DNA of 42,266 nucleotides, taken from the NCBI GenBank assembly GCA_020846745.1, contig JADLDI010000119.1:1-42266 (forward strand), written 5' to 3'. Positions 1 through 9,975 of this stretch are shown in pieces. Within the stretch, counting starts at the first letter, position 1; every line of letters starts with the position of its first letter. Origin of the DNA: Bryobacterales bacterium. GTDB lineage: Bacteria > Acidobacteriota > Terriglobia > Bryobacterales > Bryobacteraceae. The notes beneath the pieces are model-generated. The model was not told the DNA's origin. It did no database searches and saw nothing but the letters and a program-made list of their open reading frames with translations. The position numbers were made by a program, and so were the translations under genes.

Positions 1-33
1 CTCAAACAGCTCCAATTTGGCTCTCCTTTCCAT
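1..33 (-). CDS. istA: IS21 family transposase IstA, first 11 codons only
   Basis: On the minus strand an ATG at 33 is preceded by GGAG and opens a frame reading MERRAKLELFE up to the window edge. From memory this matches the start of many IS21-family IstA proteins (DDE transposases that act with the IstB ATPase). Its position just inside the terminal repeats fits. Only 11 residues are visible, so no domain can be seen and activity cannot be judged. Confidence 0.55.
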   Translation of the reverse strand, partial: MERRAKLELFE

Positions 34-122
34 CTCCGGCAGGATGGCAAACCGCCATCCCCCCGGGCTGTCCAGGTGGGGCCAATTCAGACCATCAAAT
101 GGGGCCAATTGAGAGCATCGAA
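1..122 (-). mobile_element. End of an IS21-type insertion sequence, cut by the window edge
   Basis: Two direct repeats containing TGGGGCCAATT lie 23 bases apart (77-87 and 100-110). Each is followed by a similar AGA.CATC stretch. Read on the minus strand they sit just upstream of what looks like the first codons of an IstA transposase. Repeated short motifs at the termini are typical of the IS21 family. The outer boundary is probably near 117-122, but no target duplication can be checked because the other end is outside the window. Confidence 0.65.
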
Positions 123-155
123 CTCAAAGCCGTAGCAATGTACGACGACGCGGTT

Positions 156-644
156 TTAATGCCGTTGGTCGGATTTCGTTTTCGACAAAACGAAGTTGTA
201 GGTCAGGTCTGCCTCCGAATATGGCAGCGGTTCTCCGTTCAATCGCGGCACTCTGAACTTCCACTGGAGCGCCGCACCTTCTGCCGCTTGGCGGAGCACT
301 GCCGGACCAGTCCCGCAGGCCTCTACGACGTCGCCATTTTGGTCGATCAAAATTCGAACACTAACTTGTCCCTGCAACCGCTTCTGCTTGGCCTCCTCCG
401 GGTACTCCGGTTCGAATCGCTTAACGATACCGCCACGCCAGAGCCAATCGGACGAGACCCGCACTCGAAGGAGCGGCGAGAAGTCGCACGTCTTTGGCCG
501 ACGCAGATTGCCCGACTGGCTGGGCACGGGCTTCTCACGCTCCGCTTGCGCGACGGCTGGTCTAGAGTTCGTACCTTTCGAACACGCGTTGGCGAGAAGG
601 ACTATGGGAACGCAGAACCACACAGAGCAGATACGACGGCCCAC
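156..644 (-). CDS. TonB C-terminal domain lipoprotein
   Basis: A 162-residue protein with a short hydrophobic leader (about residues 8-20) ending in a lipobox-like LLANAC, so it is probably a lipoprotein with the lipidated cysteine near residue 21. Residues about 70-155 resemble the TonB C-terminal fold: the EPEYPEEAKQKRLQGQV segment is the characteristic start, followed by V.ILID..G.V and a final beta strand. TonB links inner-membrane energy to outer-membrane receptors, but this protein lacks the usual long Pro-rich linker and N-terminal anchor helix. A role as an isolated TonB-like periplasmic partner is an inference. It stands alone next to the IS21 end. A long opposite-strand frame covering the same stretch looks like its shadow. 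Confidence 0.7.
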   Translation of the reverse strand: MGRRICSVWFCVPIVLLANACSKGTNSRPAVAQAEREKPVPSQSGNLRRPKTCDFSPLLRVRVSSDWLWRGGIVKRFEPEYPEEAKQKRLQGQVSVRILIDQNGDVVEACGTGPAVLRQAAEGAALQWKFRVPRLNGEPLPYSEADLTYNFVLSKTKSDQRH

Positions 645-833
645 AATTATTTAGACACCGTCTGGGCGGTTCAGTTCCCGGTCCGAAATCGGTGCGATGA
701 AGCAAGTCCCAACGACAAAGCAGTCACTCCCAATGACCATGTCGGTCCAGCGCAGCTCCGTCCACAACGGAACGGCAGAGGACCGTTAGTTGGACGGAGC
801 CTCAACCGAAGCCCCGTGCTAGGCTGCAAAGCG

Positions 834-1373
834 ATGAAGATCGTCTCTGCCGCTGCCCCATTGCTGGCTTTACTCTGCGTGGCGCAGATTGCTGCCGAGG
901 CGGATGTGCAATTGCACGATCTGCCAAACGCTGAGGCCGGCGACATCTATTCCGTGTACTCAGCGCTGATAAAGGCTACCGCGGGCACGGGGAACTCATC
1001 GAAGGTCTTGATCAGCGATAACACCATCAACGGCGCCGGACGCGGCGGGTGTTTGAAGGCGCCTGCCGGTGAACAATCAGAGCACTATCAAGACCAGATC
1101 AAGAACTTCGCCGAGCGGAACCGGGTTCACTATAAACTGCTGGCCAAGTTTGCCGTCGGTAGGCCATATGAACTCGTGCGGACCCCACCAGCGCGCCCAT
1201 CAGGTCGAAGCGCCGCTCATTTCTTGTTCTCTGGCGTTGGCTTTAATGCTGCACGCAACCGGGCCGTCGTTTACATGGAGTATGGCGGGGGTGGCGGCGT
1301 GCAGTTCCTGACCAAGGTGACGGGCGTTTGGACGGTGGATCGGCAGCGCATGCCGTATGTTGTGGATGGATAG
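834..1373 (+). CDS. Small secreted protein of unknown function
   Basis: The ATG at 834 opens a 179-residue protein with a good signal peptide: MKIVSAAAP, a hydrophobic run and a likely cleavage after QIAAEA. The open frame extends upstream to 99, but that part is antisense to the TonB-like gene and starts inside the IS end, so the later start is preferred. The mature part is polar, with a central GAGRGGC and a C-terminal half (from about residue 129) of strand-like segments ending VTGVWTVDRQRMPYV. I recognise no family. There are no obvious catalytic motifs and no operon partner. Confidence 0.6.
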   Translation: MKIVSAAAPLLALLCVAQIAAEADVQLHDLPNAEAGDIYSVYSALIKATAGTGNSSKVLISDNTINGAGRGGCLKAPAGEQSEHYQDQIKNFAERNRVHYKLLAKFAVGRPYELVRTPPARPSGRSAAHFLFSGVGFNAARNRAVVYMEYGGGGGVQFLTKVTGVWTVDRQRMPYVVDG

Positions 1374-1446
1374 AATAGCCTGATCCCAACCGTTCCCCAC
1401 CCACGCCTTTTCCAGGCAAACGCGATAATTACGCGATAATTACACC

Positions 1447-1474
1447 TTGAATTTCTCTGAAACCATGGTACTAT
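1447..1474 (+). promoter_or_regulatory. Candidate sigma-70 promoter for the SSQTGPKTPEGK-family leader
   Basis: TTGAAT at 1447-1452 and TACTAT at 1469-1474 are separated by 16 bases. A transcript from about 1481 would pass through the hairpin at 1527-1554 before reaching the ATG at 1625. The ACCATGGTA just before the -10 box resembles ACCATGATA upstream of the second family member (complement of about 17865-17880), supporting a shared regulatory region. Confidence 0.45.
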
Positions 1475-1526
1475 TGCAATTTGGATGGGGTAGTGTGCCT
1501 GCACGCCGCCCCACCACGAAACCTCA

Positions 1527-1560
1527 AAAAGGACCGCCGTCGCGCGGTCCTTTTCCTTTT
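1527..1560 (+). terminator. Intrinsic-terminator-like hairpin upstream of the gene
   Basis: AAAAGGACCGC (1527-1537) pairs perfectly with GCGGTCCTTTT (1544-1554) around a 6-base loop, followed by CCTTTT. It lies between a candidate promoter and the ATG at 1625, so it could attenuate that gene. It could also simply end transcription arriving from upstream. Confidence 0.7.
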
Positions 1561-1588
1561 CATCCGTGTTCATCGGTGTTCATCCGTG
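1559..1588 (+). repeat. Three tandem 10-base repeats
   Basis: TTCATCCGTG, TTCATCGGTG and TTCATCCGTG follow one another directly, between the hairpin and the start codon at 1625. From memory, strings of this kind recur in acidobacterial and planctomycete genomes. They may be a dispersed repeat rather than part of the gene's control. Confidence 0.7.
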
Positions 1589-1624
1589 GCCAATCCCATC
1601 AGTCCCCGAAAGGAGCACAAACCC

Positions 1625-1932
1625 ATGTCCAGCCAAACCGGACCCAAAACACCCGAAGGCAAAAAGTCTTCCTCCCAAAATAATCGCCAACACGGCCTCG
1701 CTACAGCCAACATCATCGTTCTCCCCGAAGAGCGACCCGATTTCGATCAAATCGAAGCCGAATTGCGAGACGAAATCCAACCCGGCGGACCGCTCGAAAC
1801 CATCGCCTTCCGCCGCCTCATCACCGCCAACTGGCAAATGGAGAAATGCCAGCAAAACGAAGCCATCCTCATCGCCGAAGAACCCAACGAACAAAACAAA
1901 GCCAATCTGGAAAAGCTCCGCCGCTACTACCA
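1625..1932 (+). pseudogene. Truncated SSQTGPKTPEGK-family protein (N-terminal part)
   Basis: The ATG at 1625 follows GAAAGGAG at a usual distance and begins MSSQTGPKTPEGKKSSSQ, with HGLATA shortly after. This is the same family as the complete gene at 16982-17695 (MSSNLSTGPRTEEGK..., KHGLTAES). The shared order continues: a D...LR.E segment, GPLE near residue 60, an F..L.TA.W helix, and RRYYQ. After RRYYQ (about 1930) similarity to the family stops and the sequence becomes the tail of an unrelated enzyme. The frame then runs open into antisense of the kinase gene (to 2416), so any product would be chimeric. The family's function is unknown to me. Confidence 0.6.
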
Positions 1933-2088
1933 ATGTTGGGATGGCGCGAACGCAACCACTGTCCGGCCAACGACAAGCTATGTACCGAGGGCATGTGGAT
2001 GTCGCACAACACGCTGCTCGGCGCCCGCACCGACATGGAACAAATCGTCGCCGGCATCAAAAAATCCAACGCCACGCCGCCGCCCTGA
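1933..2088 (+). pseudogene. C-terminal fragment of a DegT/DnrJ/EryC1-type aminotransferase
   Basis: In the frame starting at 1933 the sequence reads NHCPANDKLCTEGMW, then LLGARTDMEQIVAGIKK, then a stop at 2086-2088. From memory this matches the last 45 or so residues of DegT/DnrJ/EryC1/StrS-family PLP enzymes (pattern CP..D/ER.C.E..W....LLG.R.DME.I). The lysine-bearing catalytic domain is absent, so this is a remnant. It is joined out of frame to the truncated SSQTGPKTPEGK gene, which suggests a deletion or insertion junction near 1930. Confidence 0.55.
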
Positions 2089-2100
2089 AAACCGTCTAGC

Positions 2101-4578
<2,478 letters not shown>

Positions 4579-4721
4579 CCTACCCAGGTCTGATGGCTGC
4601 CGAGTGTGGGTGTGTCGCCGCGCAGGCACACATTCAGCTCTCCTGTTGCGGCATATCCCGGCCCCCGTGTACTCAGCGTACACCACCCCAGCGTTCAGAC
4701 GTAAACGCGAACGGAATGTTC

Positions 4722-5279
4722 CTAGTTCGATTTCATCAGCTTCTCGATCGTTTCAAGCGCCGGAGGATTCTCCTCAAGCGCGTCCATACCCTGCACGGTG
4801 ATGTTCAGGTTGCTACGGTCATCCGAGTAAACATAGCTCTTTTGTTTCAGGTACCAAACTGCAAGCTGGATCTCTTCGCTTTCGGCCGCCAGCATTGCTT
4901 CCATCTGGCGCATCGACAGTCCCGGTGTGCGTGGTTTCTTGTAGCGCCGGTCATACAGAACGCTAAGAATCGAGTTCCGGCAGGCACTAAACCGCTGCAG
5001 GCCTTCAAAAAACGCGCGCCCCGAGAACGTTGGTGCCCCTTCATCCTGCGGACCCGACCGGATGGCGTCAAACGCCGCCCGGGCGCTCGCGTCCATCAGA
5101 ACCTCATACGCCTGGTTCACGGCCTGGAACTTCTCTTTGTCCCCGGTGATCTTGGTGTTCGGATGAAACTTCTTGGCCAGGTCGGCATAGGCCGAGTGAA
5201 TCGCTTCGGTATCCGACTTCGGGTCAATCCCCAGCACGACATAGTGGTCCTGGAACTTTCCTGCCGAGGCTGAACTCAT
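4722..5279 (-). CDS. J-domain protein with an altered HPD motif
   Basis: A 185-residue protein from the ATG at 5279 (MSSASAGKF); codons further upstream overlap recQ and lack family character. Residues about 10-75 form a J domain: DHYVVLGIDP, then AYADLAKKFHPN, then F..VNQAYEVL and R..FD. The invariant His-Pro-Asp is His-Pro-Asn here. In DnaJ the Asp is needed to stimulate Hsp70 ATPase, so canonical co-chaperone activity is doubtful. Residues about 85-185 are an uncharacterised helical domain with a possible winged-helix look (SMRQMEAMLAAESEEIQLAV, SDDRSNLNIT). It lies 46 bases downstream of recQ on the same strand and may be co-transcribed. Confidence 0.8.
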   Translation of the reverse strand: MSSASAGKFQDHYVVLGIDPKSDTEAIHSAYADLAKKFHPNTKITGDKEKFQAVNQAYEVLMDASARAAFDAIRSGPQDEGAPTFSGRAFFEGLQRFSACRNSILSVLYDRRYKKPRTPGLSMRQMEAMLAAESEEIQLAVWYLKQKSYVYSDDRSNLNITVQGMDALEENPPALETIEKLMKSN

Positions 5280-5325
5280 GCCACAGTAATCGGCAGACCC
5301 GCTCCAACGCTGTAGTAGTCCGCGA

Positions 5326-6813
5326 TCAACGGCTCGCCACAATGCGCAGAATGTCGTCTCCGTACAGATCCGCCTTCCGCTCACCGATACCGGCTACTTC
5401 CAGCAGGTCCTCGCGGCACTCGGGCAGGTCCGCGGCGATCGCCACGATGGCGGCATCGTGCAGGATGACATAAGCGGGAACTCCCTTTTTCTGTGCCGTG
5501 TCTCGCCGCCATTTCTTCAAGCGATCCACGAGCCCTGCATCCGCTTCATCCTTTTGTTTCAGTTTCACCTTCTTCTTGTGCTCCACCGCTTCCAGCCAAT
5601 CTGGAAAGCCCTGGCACACATCGCACTGCCCGCACTTGTCCCACTTGGGGGTTTCGCCGAAATGCTGGCAGATGGCCCGCGGACGGCATTGGTCGCCCTC
5701 GGCAAACCGCTGGATCTGCTTCAACCGGTCCCATGCACGCGATGCTTCATGTTTCTCCTGTAACTGCTTGATAAAATGCACCAGTAAGCCGATGTCAGCC
5801 TTGCGCCACAGCAGCACGCAATCCGCCGGTTCCCCGTCACGCCCGGCGCGGCCTGCCTCCTGGTAATACTGCTCCAAACTCTTGGGCATCGCCAAGTGGA
5901 TCACCGCCCGTACCGTCGGCTTGTTAATTCCCAATCCGAACGCCAGCGTGCCCACCAATACCCGAACGTCGTCTGACATCCAGCGTTCCTGGTTGGTCCG
6001 CCGCTCGTCCGCCTCCATCTGGCCGTGGTAGGTGACGTTTTCGACGCCATACCGGCGCAACATCGCCGAGGTCTCACCTACCGATTTGATGGTTGGGGCG
6101 TAAACGATGGCGTTGTCGCCCTCGTGCTCTACGAGCGCCGCCCGCAGCAGTTTCTCCTGCTGGTCCGCGTTGCACTCTTTCGCCAGGTACCTAAGATTCG
6201 GCCGGTAAAACGATGTAATGAAACGCTGTGGATGCCGCAGCTTTAACAACGACAGGATCTCGTGCCGCACCCGCTGCGTAGCCGACGCGGTAAACGCCGC
6301 GATGGGCACCTCAGGAAACGCATCGCGCAGACGGGCCAGCAACCGGTACTCGGGCCGGAACTCATGGCCCCACTCCGAAATGCAGTGCGCCTCGTCGATC
6401 GCGAACAGCCCGAGCGGCACCCGCTTCAGCCACTCCATCGTATCCTCGCGAGCCAACCGTTCCGGCGATAAATACATCAGCCGGAATGCGCCGCGCGCGG
6501 CCTGCGCCATCACCTCGCGCTGCTCCGGCCAGTCCATTGAGCTGTTCAACTGCCCGGCGGGAATGCCCATTTGCGACAGTTGCTCCACTTGATCTTTCAT
6601 GAGCGCGATCAAGGGCGAAACAACTAAAGCAGTTTTTCCGGAAAGTAAGGCAGGCAGTTGATAACAAAGGCTCTTGCCGCCACCGGTCGGCATCACCACC
6701 GCGCAGTCCTGTCCGCTCAGCAAACTCTGGATGATCGCCTCTTGCTTGGGGCGAAACTGGTCGTATCCCCAATACCGTTTCAGCGCCGAATGTAGGGAAG
6801 CGGAATCGACCAT
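5326..6813 (-). CDS. recQ: ATP-dependent DNA helicase RecQ, short form
   Basis: A 495-residue superfamily 2 DNA helicase acting in recombination and fork repair. Motifs: Walker A MPTGGGKS (Lys47), DEAH (140-143), the RecQ aromatic-rich loop AHCISEWGHEFRPEY, TASAT, and the motif V/VI stretch ending QEAGRAGRDG. The zinc cysteines are at 376, 394, 397 and 400 (CGQCDVC). Directly after the zinc site comes a charged linker, then an HRDC domain (about 426-495). The winged-helix part of the RQC region, about 100 residues in E. coli RecQ (about 609 residues), appears to be missing. A J-domain gene follows on the same strand. Confidence 0.95.
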   Translation of the reverse strand: MVDSASLHSALKRYWGYDQFRPKQEAIIQSLLSGQDCAVVMPTGGGKSLCYQLPALLSGKTALVVSPLIALMKDQVEQLSQMGIPAGQLNSSMDWPEQREVMAQAARGAFRLMYLSPERLAREDTMEWLKRVPLGLFAIDEAHCISEWGHEFRPEYRLLARLRDAFPEVPIAAFTASATQRVRHEILSLLKLRHPQRFITSFYRPNLRYLAKECNADQQEKLLRAALVEHEGDNAIVYAPTIKSVGETSAMLRRYGVENVTYHGQMEADERRTNQERWMSDDVRVLVGTLAFGLGINKPTVRAVIHLAMPKSLEQYYQEAGRAGRDGEPADCVLLWRKADIGLLVHFIKQLQEKHEASRAWDRLKQIQRFAEGDQCRPRAICQHFGETPKWDKCGQCDVCQGFPDWLEAVEHKKKVKLKQKDEADAGLVDRLKKWRRDTAQKKGVPAYVILHDAAIVAIAADLPECREDLLEVAGIGERKADLYGDDILRIVASR

Positions 6814-6846
6814 CAGAACTATAGAGGATAGCGCGAAAGAAAACTC

Positions 6847-6875
6847 TTGACGGGATGTTTAAACGCTCGTATCAT
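6847..6875 (+). promoter_or_regulatory. Promoter of the efflux operon
   Basis: TTGACG (6847-6852) and TATCAT (6870-6875) are separated by exactly 17 bases, a near-ideal sigma-70 layout. The predicted start near 6882 gives a leader of about 25 bases. GTTTAAAC, a perfect palindrome, lies in the spacer (6857-6864). Confidence 0.65.
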
Positions 6876-6907
6876 TAAAACGTTTGATTAAAACAGACGT
6901 TTGATTA
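6857..6907 (+). promoter_or_regulatory. Probable TetR-family operator overlapping the promoter
   Basis: The region between the -35 box and the start codon is dense in symmetry. It has palindrome GTTTAAAC (6857-6864), palindrome AAACGTTT (6878-6885), direct repeats TTAAAAC at 6875-6881 and 6888-6894, and direct repeats ACGTTTGATTA at 6880-6890 and 6897-6907. Its place over the -10 and transcription start fits repression by the adjacent regulator. Which repeat is the true site is not resolved. Confidence 0.55.
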
Positions 6908-7569
6908 TGCCGCCCCACCCAGACTCCCGTTCCCGCCTCCTCAATGCCGCCGAACACCTCTTCGGTGAACGCGGCATCCACGCCACCTCCCTCCGCGACA
7001 TCACTGCCAAAGCGAGCGTGAACCTCGCCGCTGTCAACTACCATTTCGGGTCTAAAGAAGGTTTGGTGTCCGCCGTTCTTGCCCGCCGTGCCGACCCCAT
7101 CAATCAGCACCGCAACGAAATGCTCGATCGCATCCTGGCCGAAGCCGGCGATCAGTCCCCCTCCATTGAAGCGGTCCTGCACGCCTTCGTCGACCCGGCC
7201 TTCATTTTGTTCGATTCCAATCCGCCGTTCCTTAAATTTGTGGCGCGCCTGTTTCTCGAACCCGAAGCGAACTTCCGCCATCTGATGTTGCGCCAGTTCG
7301 GGGATGTCGCCCGACGCTTCATCGCGGTTTTGCACACCAGCCTTCCCGAGGTGCCCATGCCGGACCTTTGGGTGCGCTTTAGCTTCAGCGTCGGCGCGAT
7401 GCTTCATACATGGACCAGCCATCGCGAAGCCGCCGCCGTCTTTGGCCTGCCGGAAATCGACATTGCCGCCCGCGCTCTGGCGGACCAGTGGGTCTGCTAT
7501 GCCGCCGCCGGCCTGCGCGCGGCCCCGAAAGCGTTCGCTGCCAACAAAACCTGGGAGACCACCCTGTGA
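6907..7569 (+). CDS. TetR-family regulator of the efflux operon (CecR-like)
   Basis: A 220-residue regulator starting at the ATG at 6907; a TTG two codons upstream is possible. There is no clear Shine-Dalgarno site, so translation may rely on the short AT-rich leader. Residues about 8-55 form the TetR helix-turn-helix: LLNAAEHLFGERG, TSLRDITAKASVN and NYHFGSKEGL. The C-terminal part (about 80-210) is the helical ligand and dimer domain and resembles the CecR/YbiH group in layout. Its stop overlaps the GTG of the next gene, so it is co-transcribed with the pump it is likely to repress. A ligand cannot be predicted. Confidence 0.88.
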   Translation: MPPHPDSRSRLLNAAEHLFGERGIHATSLRDITAKASVNLAAVNYHFGSKEGLVSAVLARRADPINQHRNEMLDRILAEAGDQSPSIEAVLHAFVDPAFILFDSNPPFLKFVARLFLEPEANFRHLMLRQFGDVARRFIAVLHTSLPEVPMPDLWVRFSFSVGAMLHTWTSHREAAAVFGLPEIDIAARALADQWVCYAAAGLRAAPKAFAANKTWETTL

Positions 7570-8846
7570 AACTCCAGTTCCTCCTACTCGCCCTACCCCT
7601 GCTTGCCGTCCAGCCGGACCTGCCGCCCGAACTCTCTCTGCGCCAAGCCCTCGACCTCGCCCTGAAGAACAGTGCGACCCTCCGCCGCGCCGCCGCGCAG
7701 GTCGAACAAGCCCAGGCGCAGACGGCGCAGGCACATTCGCGGTACCTCCCACAGGTGAACGTCGCGGCTTACGACACACTGCAGACAATCAACCTGCGCG
7801 CCATGGGCATCAACGTTCCTCTGCTGCCCGCCCGCGTTGGACCGTTCCAGGTGGTGGACGCCCGCGCATTCCTCACGCAAAATGTCTTGAACCTTCCAGT
7901 GCTCGACCGTGGACGCGCCGCCCGCCGGCAGCACCGCGCCGTGGCGGACCTCGCCATCAATGCTCGCGAGTTGCTCGCCCTGCAGGTCACCACACAATTC
8001 GCCCAAGCCCTGCGCGCACAAAGCGCCGTTGCGACACTGGAGCGTCAGTTCGCCCTGGCAACCGACCTGCTTCGCATCACACGCGACCGTTTCGAGTCGG
8101 GCGTTGCCTCGCGTCTGGAAGTCACCCGCGCGCAGCAGCAGGTAAACAACCTGTCGCAAACGCTCGAAGAAACACGGAACAGCGCCGTAGCCGCGAAGTT
8201 CCAACTTGCCAACCTGTTGAACGCCCGCATCACCGCCGATTACCGCCTCGCCGCAGAACAACTGGCCACGCCGGAGACGCCGGCGAACGCCCTTGAGACC
8301 GCGCTGCAGGCTCGCCCCGATTACCGGAGCGTCGAAGCGCGCATCCAGGCCGCCGAACTCCAGGTGTCCGCTGCACGGCGCCAGCGCTATCCCACCGTCC
8401 AGTTCCGCGCCGACTACGGCCAGAGCGGACGCAAGCCGTTTGAGAACCTCAACACCTTCCACGTCCAGGGCATCATCAACGTCCCCGTCTACACGGGCGG
8501 GCGTATCGAAGCCGAAATCGCCGAAGCCGAAGGCCGCGTGAAGGAACTGCGGGCGTCGGCCGACGAACTCCGGTCGCAGATTGAAGCCGAGGTGATGACC
8601 GCGAGCGCCGCGCTCGACGCCGCTCGCCGCGAACTCGACATCGCTCGCCAGGGAGTAAAGCTGTCGGCCGAAGAACTCGACCTCGCTCGCGCCCGCTTCA
8701 CCTCGGGCGTGGCCGACAATACCGAAATCGTCAATGCGCAGGACCGTCTTTCGCGAGCCGAAGACAATGTCGTCCGCGCCGCTTTCAATCGTGATATCGC
8801 CGTCGCGCAACTTCGCCGCGCCCTCGGCCTCGGAGGTCAACTGTGA
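7566..8846 (+). CDS. TolC-type outer membrane efflux protein
   Basis: A 426-residue protein starting at the GTG at 7566, which overlaps the regulator's stop by GTGA. Residues 1-16 (VKLQFLLLALPLLAVQ) are a signal peptide. Two internally related halves carry the outer-membrane-factor pattern: long Ala/Arg/Gln-rich coiled helices (LSLRQALDLAL, QVEQAQAQTAQAHSRYLPQV; later RPDYRSVEARIQAAELQ, RQRYPTVQF) and strand segments such as VPVYTGGRIEAEIAEAE. It should form the trimeric outer-membrane duct for the pump encoded downstream. E. coli cecR-ybhGFSR lacks such a gene and borrows TolC, so the dedicated porin is a notable addition. Confidence 0.92.
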   Translation: MKLQFLLLALPLLAVQPDLPPELSLRQALDLALKNSATLRRAAAQVEQAQAQTAQAHSRYLPQVNVAAYDTLQTINLRAMGINVPLLPARVGPFQVVDARAFLTQNVLNLPVLDRGRAARRQHRAVADLAINARELLALQVTTQFAQALRAQSAVATLERQFALATDLLRITRDRFESGVASRLEVTRAQQQVNNLSQTLEETRNSAVAAKFQLANLLNARITADYRLAAEQLATPETPANALETALQARPDYRSVEARIQAAELQVSAARRQRYPTVQFRADYGQSGRKPFENLNTFHVQGIINVPVYTGGRIEAEIAEAEGRVKELRASADELRSQIEAEVMTASAALDAARRELDIARQGVKLSAEELDLARARFTSGVADNTEIVNAQDRLSRAEDNVVRAAFNRDIAVAQLRRALGLGGQL

Positions 8847-9970
8847 AACGCATTCTGCTCATCGCGTTCATCCTCACCGCTTCCTGCTCGCGTTTTGAAA
8901 AGGAGCAGCCCAAAGATCACGTCTTCGTCTCCGGCCGTATCGAGGGTGACGAGATCGACCTGGCATTCAAGCTCAGCGGCCGCATCGGGGAAATTCTCGT
9001 GCGCGAAGGCGACACGGTGAAAGCCGGGCAGGTGATCGCCCGCCTCACTGGCGATCAGGAGGTCGTCCGCTTGCGCGAAGCCGAAGCTCGCCTGGCCGGA
9101 GCGCAGGTCCGCGTCGTCCAGGCACGCGCGCAGGTCGGCACCATCGAACAGCGTGTCGCCACCACGCGCCTGCAACAGGAACAGGCGGAATCGGACGCGC
9201 CGCCACGGGTGTCGCAGGCGGAAGCACAGCTCGCTGCCCTTCGTGCGGAACTGGAACGTGCCCGCGCCGACGAAAAGCAGGTCCGCGCCGACGCCAAACG
9301 CTATAGCGACCTGGCCGAAAAAGGCGCGGTCTCAAAGCAACTGGCGGAACAGCAAGCGTCTCGAGTGTCGGTGGCTGCGGCCGCCGTCGAAGCCGTGCAG
9401 CGCCAAATCGCTGCCGCCCAAAGCGCCGTCAACGTAACTCGCGCTACTCTGCGCAACCCCGCCATTCGCGCCGCCGAAGCCCAAACCTACGAGCGCCAGA
9501 TCGCCGAAGCGCGCGCCGGCATCCGCGCCGCCCAAACCGAGGTCGCCGCGGCCGAAGCCGCCGTCGACCGCGCACGCGCCGACGTCAACGAACTTGAACT
9601 CAAAGCTCCTGTCGACGGCACAGTGATCACCCGCACCGCTGAACCCGGCCGCGTCGTCGCCGCCGGCGCCACGGTCCTCACGCTCATCGACCTGTCGCGC
9701 CTCTACCTGCGTGCCTTCGTACCGGAGGACCAGATCGGCTTGGTGAAACTCGGCCAGCGCGCTCAGGTGTTCATCGATTCCGCCCCGAAAACCCCGCTCG
9801 AGGCCGAGGTGATGCGGGTTGACCCGCAGGCGATGTTTACACCCGAAAACACCTACTTCCAGCAGGACCGCGTCAAGCAGGTCGTCGGCGTCAAACTGCG
9901 CCTCTCCGCCGTCACCGGAGCCGCCAAACCCGGTATGCCCGCCGACGGCCGCATTCTCCTCGGGAGCTAA
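8843..9970 (+). CDS. HlyD/YbhG-type membrane fusion protein (lipoprotein)
   Basis: A 375-residue periplasmic adaptor starting at the GTG at 8843, overlapping the porin stop. The leader ends in LTASC, a lipobox with the cysteine at about residue 15, so it is probably lipid-anchored. A biotinyl-lipoyl-like half-motif (GRIGEILVREGDTVKAGQVIARL, split across the protein) precedes a long Ala/Gln/Arg coiled-coil hairpin (about 75-245). The second half-motif (LKAPVDGTVITRTAEPG) and a beta-barrel domain follow. It should bridge the inner-membrane ABC permeases and the outer-membrane duct. Confidence 0.92.
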   Translation: MKRILLIAFILTASCSRFEKEQPKDHVFVSGRIEGDEIDLAFKLSGRIGEILVREGDTVKAGQVIARLTGDQEVVRLREAEARLAGAQVRVVQARAQVGTIEQRVATTRLQQEQAESDAPPRVSQAEAQLAALRAELERARADEKQVRADAKRYSDLAEKGAVSKQLAEQQASRVSVAAAAVEAVQRQIAAAQSAVNVTRATLRNPAIRAAEAQTYERQIAEARAGIRAAQTEVAAAEAAVDRARADVNELELKAPVDGTVITRTAEPGRVVAAGATVLTLIDLSRLYLRAFVPEDQIGLVKLGQRAQVFIDSAPKTPLEAEVMRVDPQAMFTPENTYFQQDRVKQVVGVKLRLSAVTGAAKPGMPADGRILLGS

Positions 9971-9975
9971 CTCCA

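Noticed and set aside
99..833. Long plus-strand frame extending the small secreted protein upstream
   Set aside because: It begins in the IS end and is antisense to the TonB-like lipoprotein, which has a recognisable domain. The signal peptide at 834 marks the true start.
7593..8840. Long minus-strand frame opposite the TolC-like gene
   Set aside because: A GC-rich shadow frame; the plus strand has clear outer-membrane-factor sequence in an overlapping operon.
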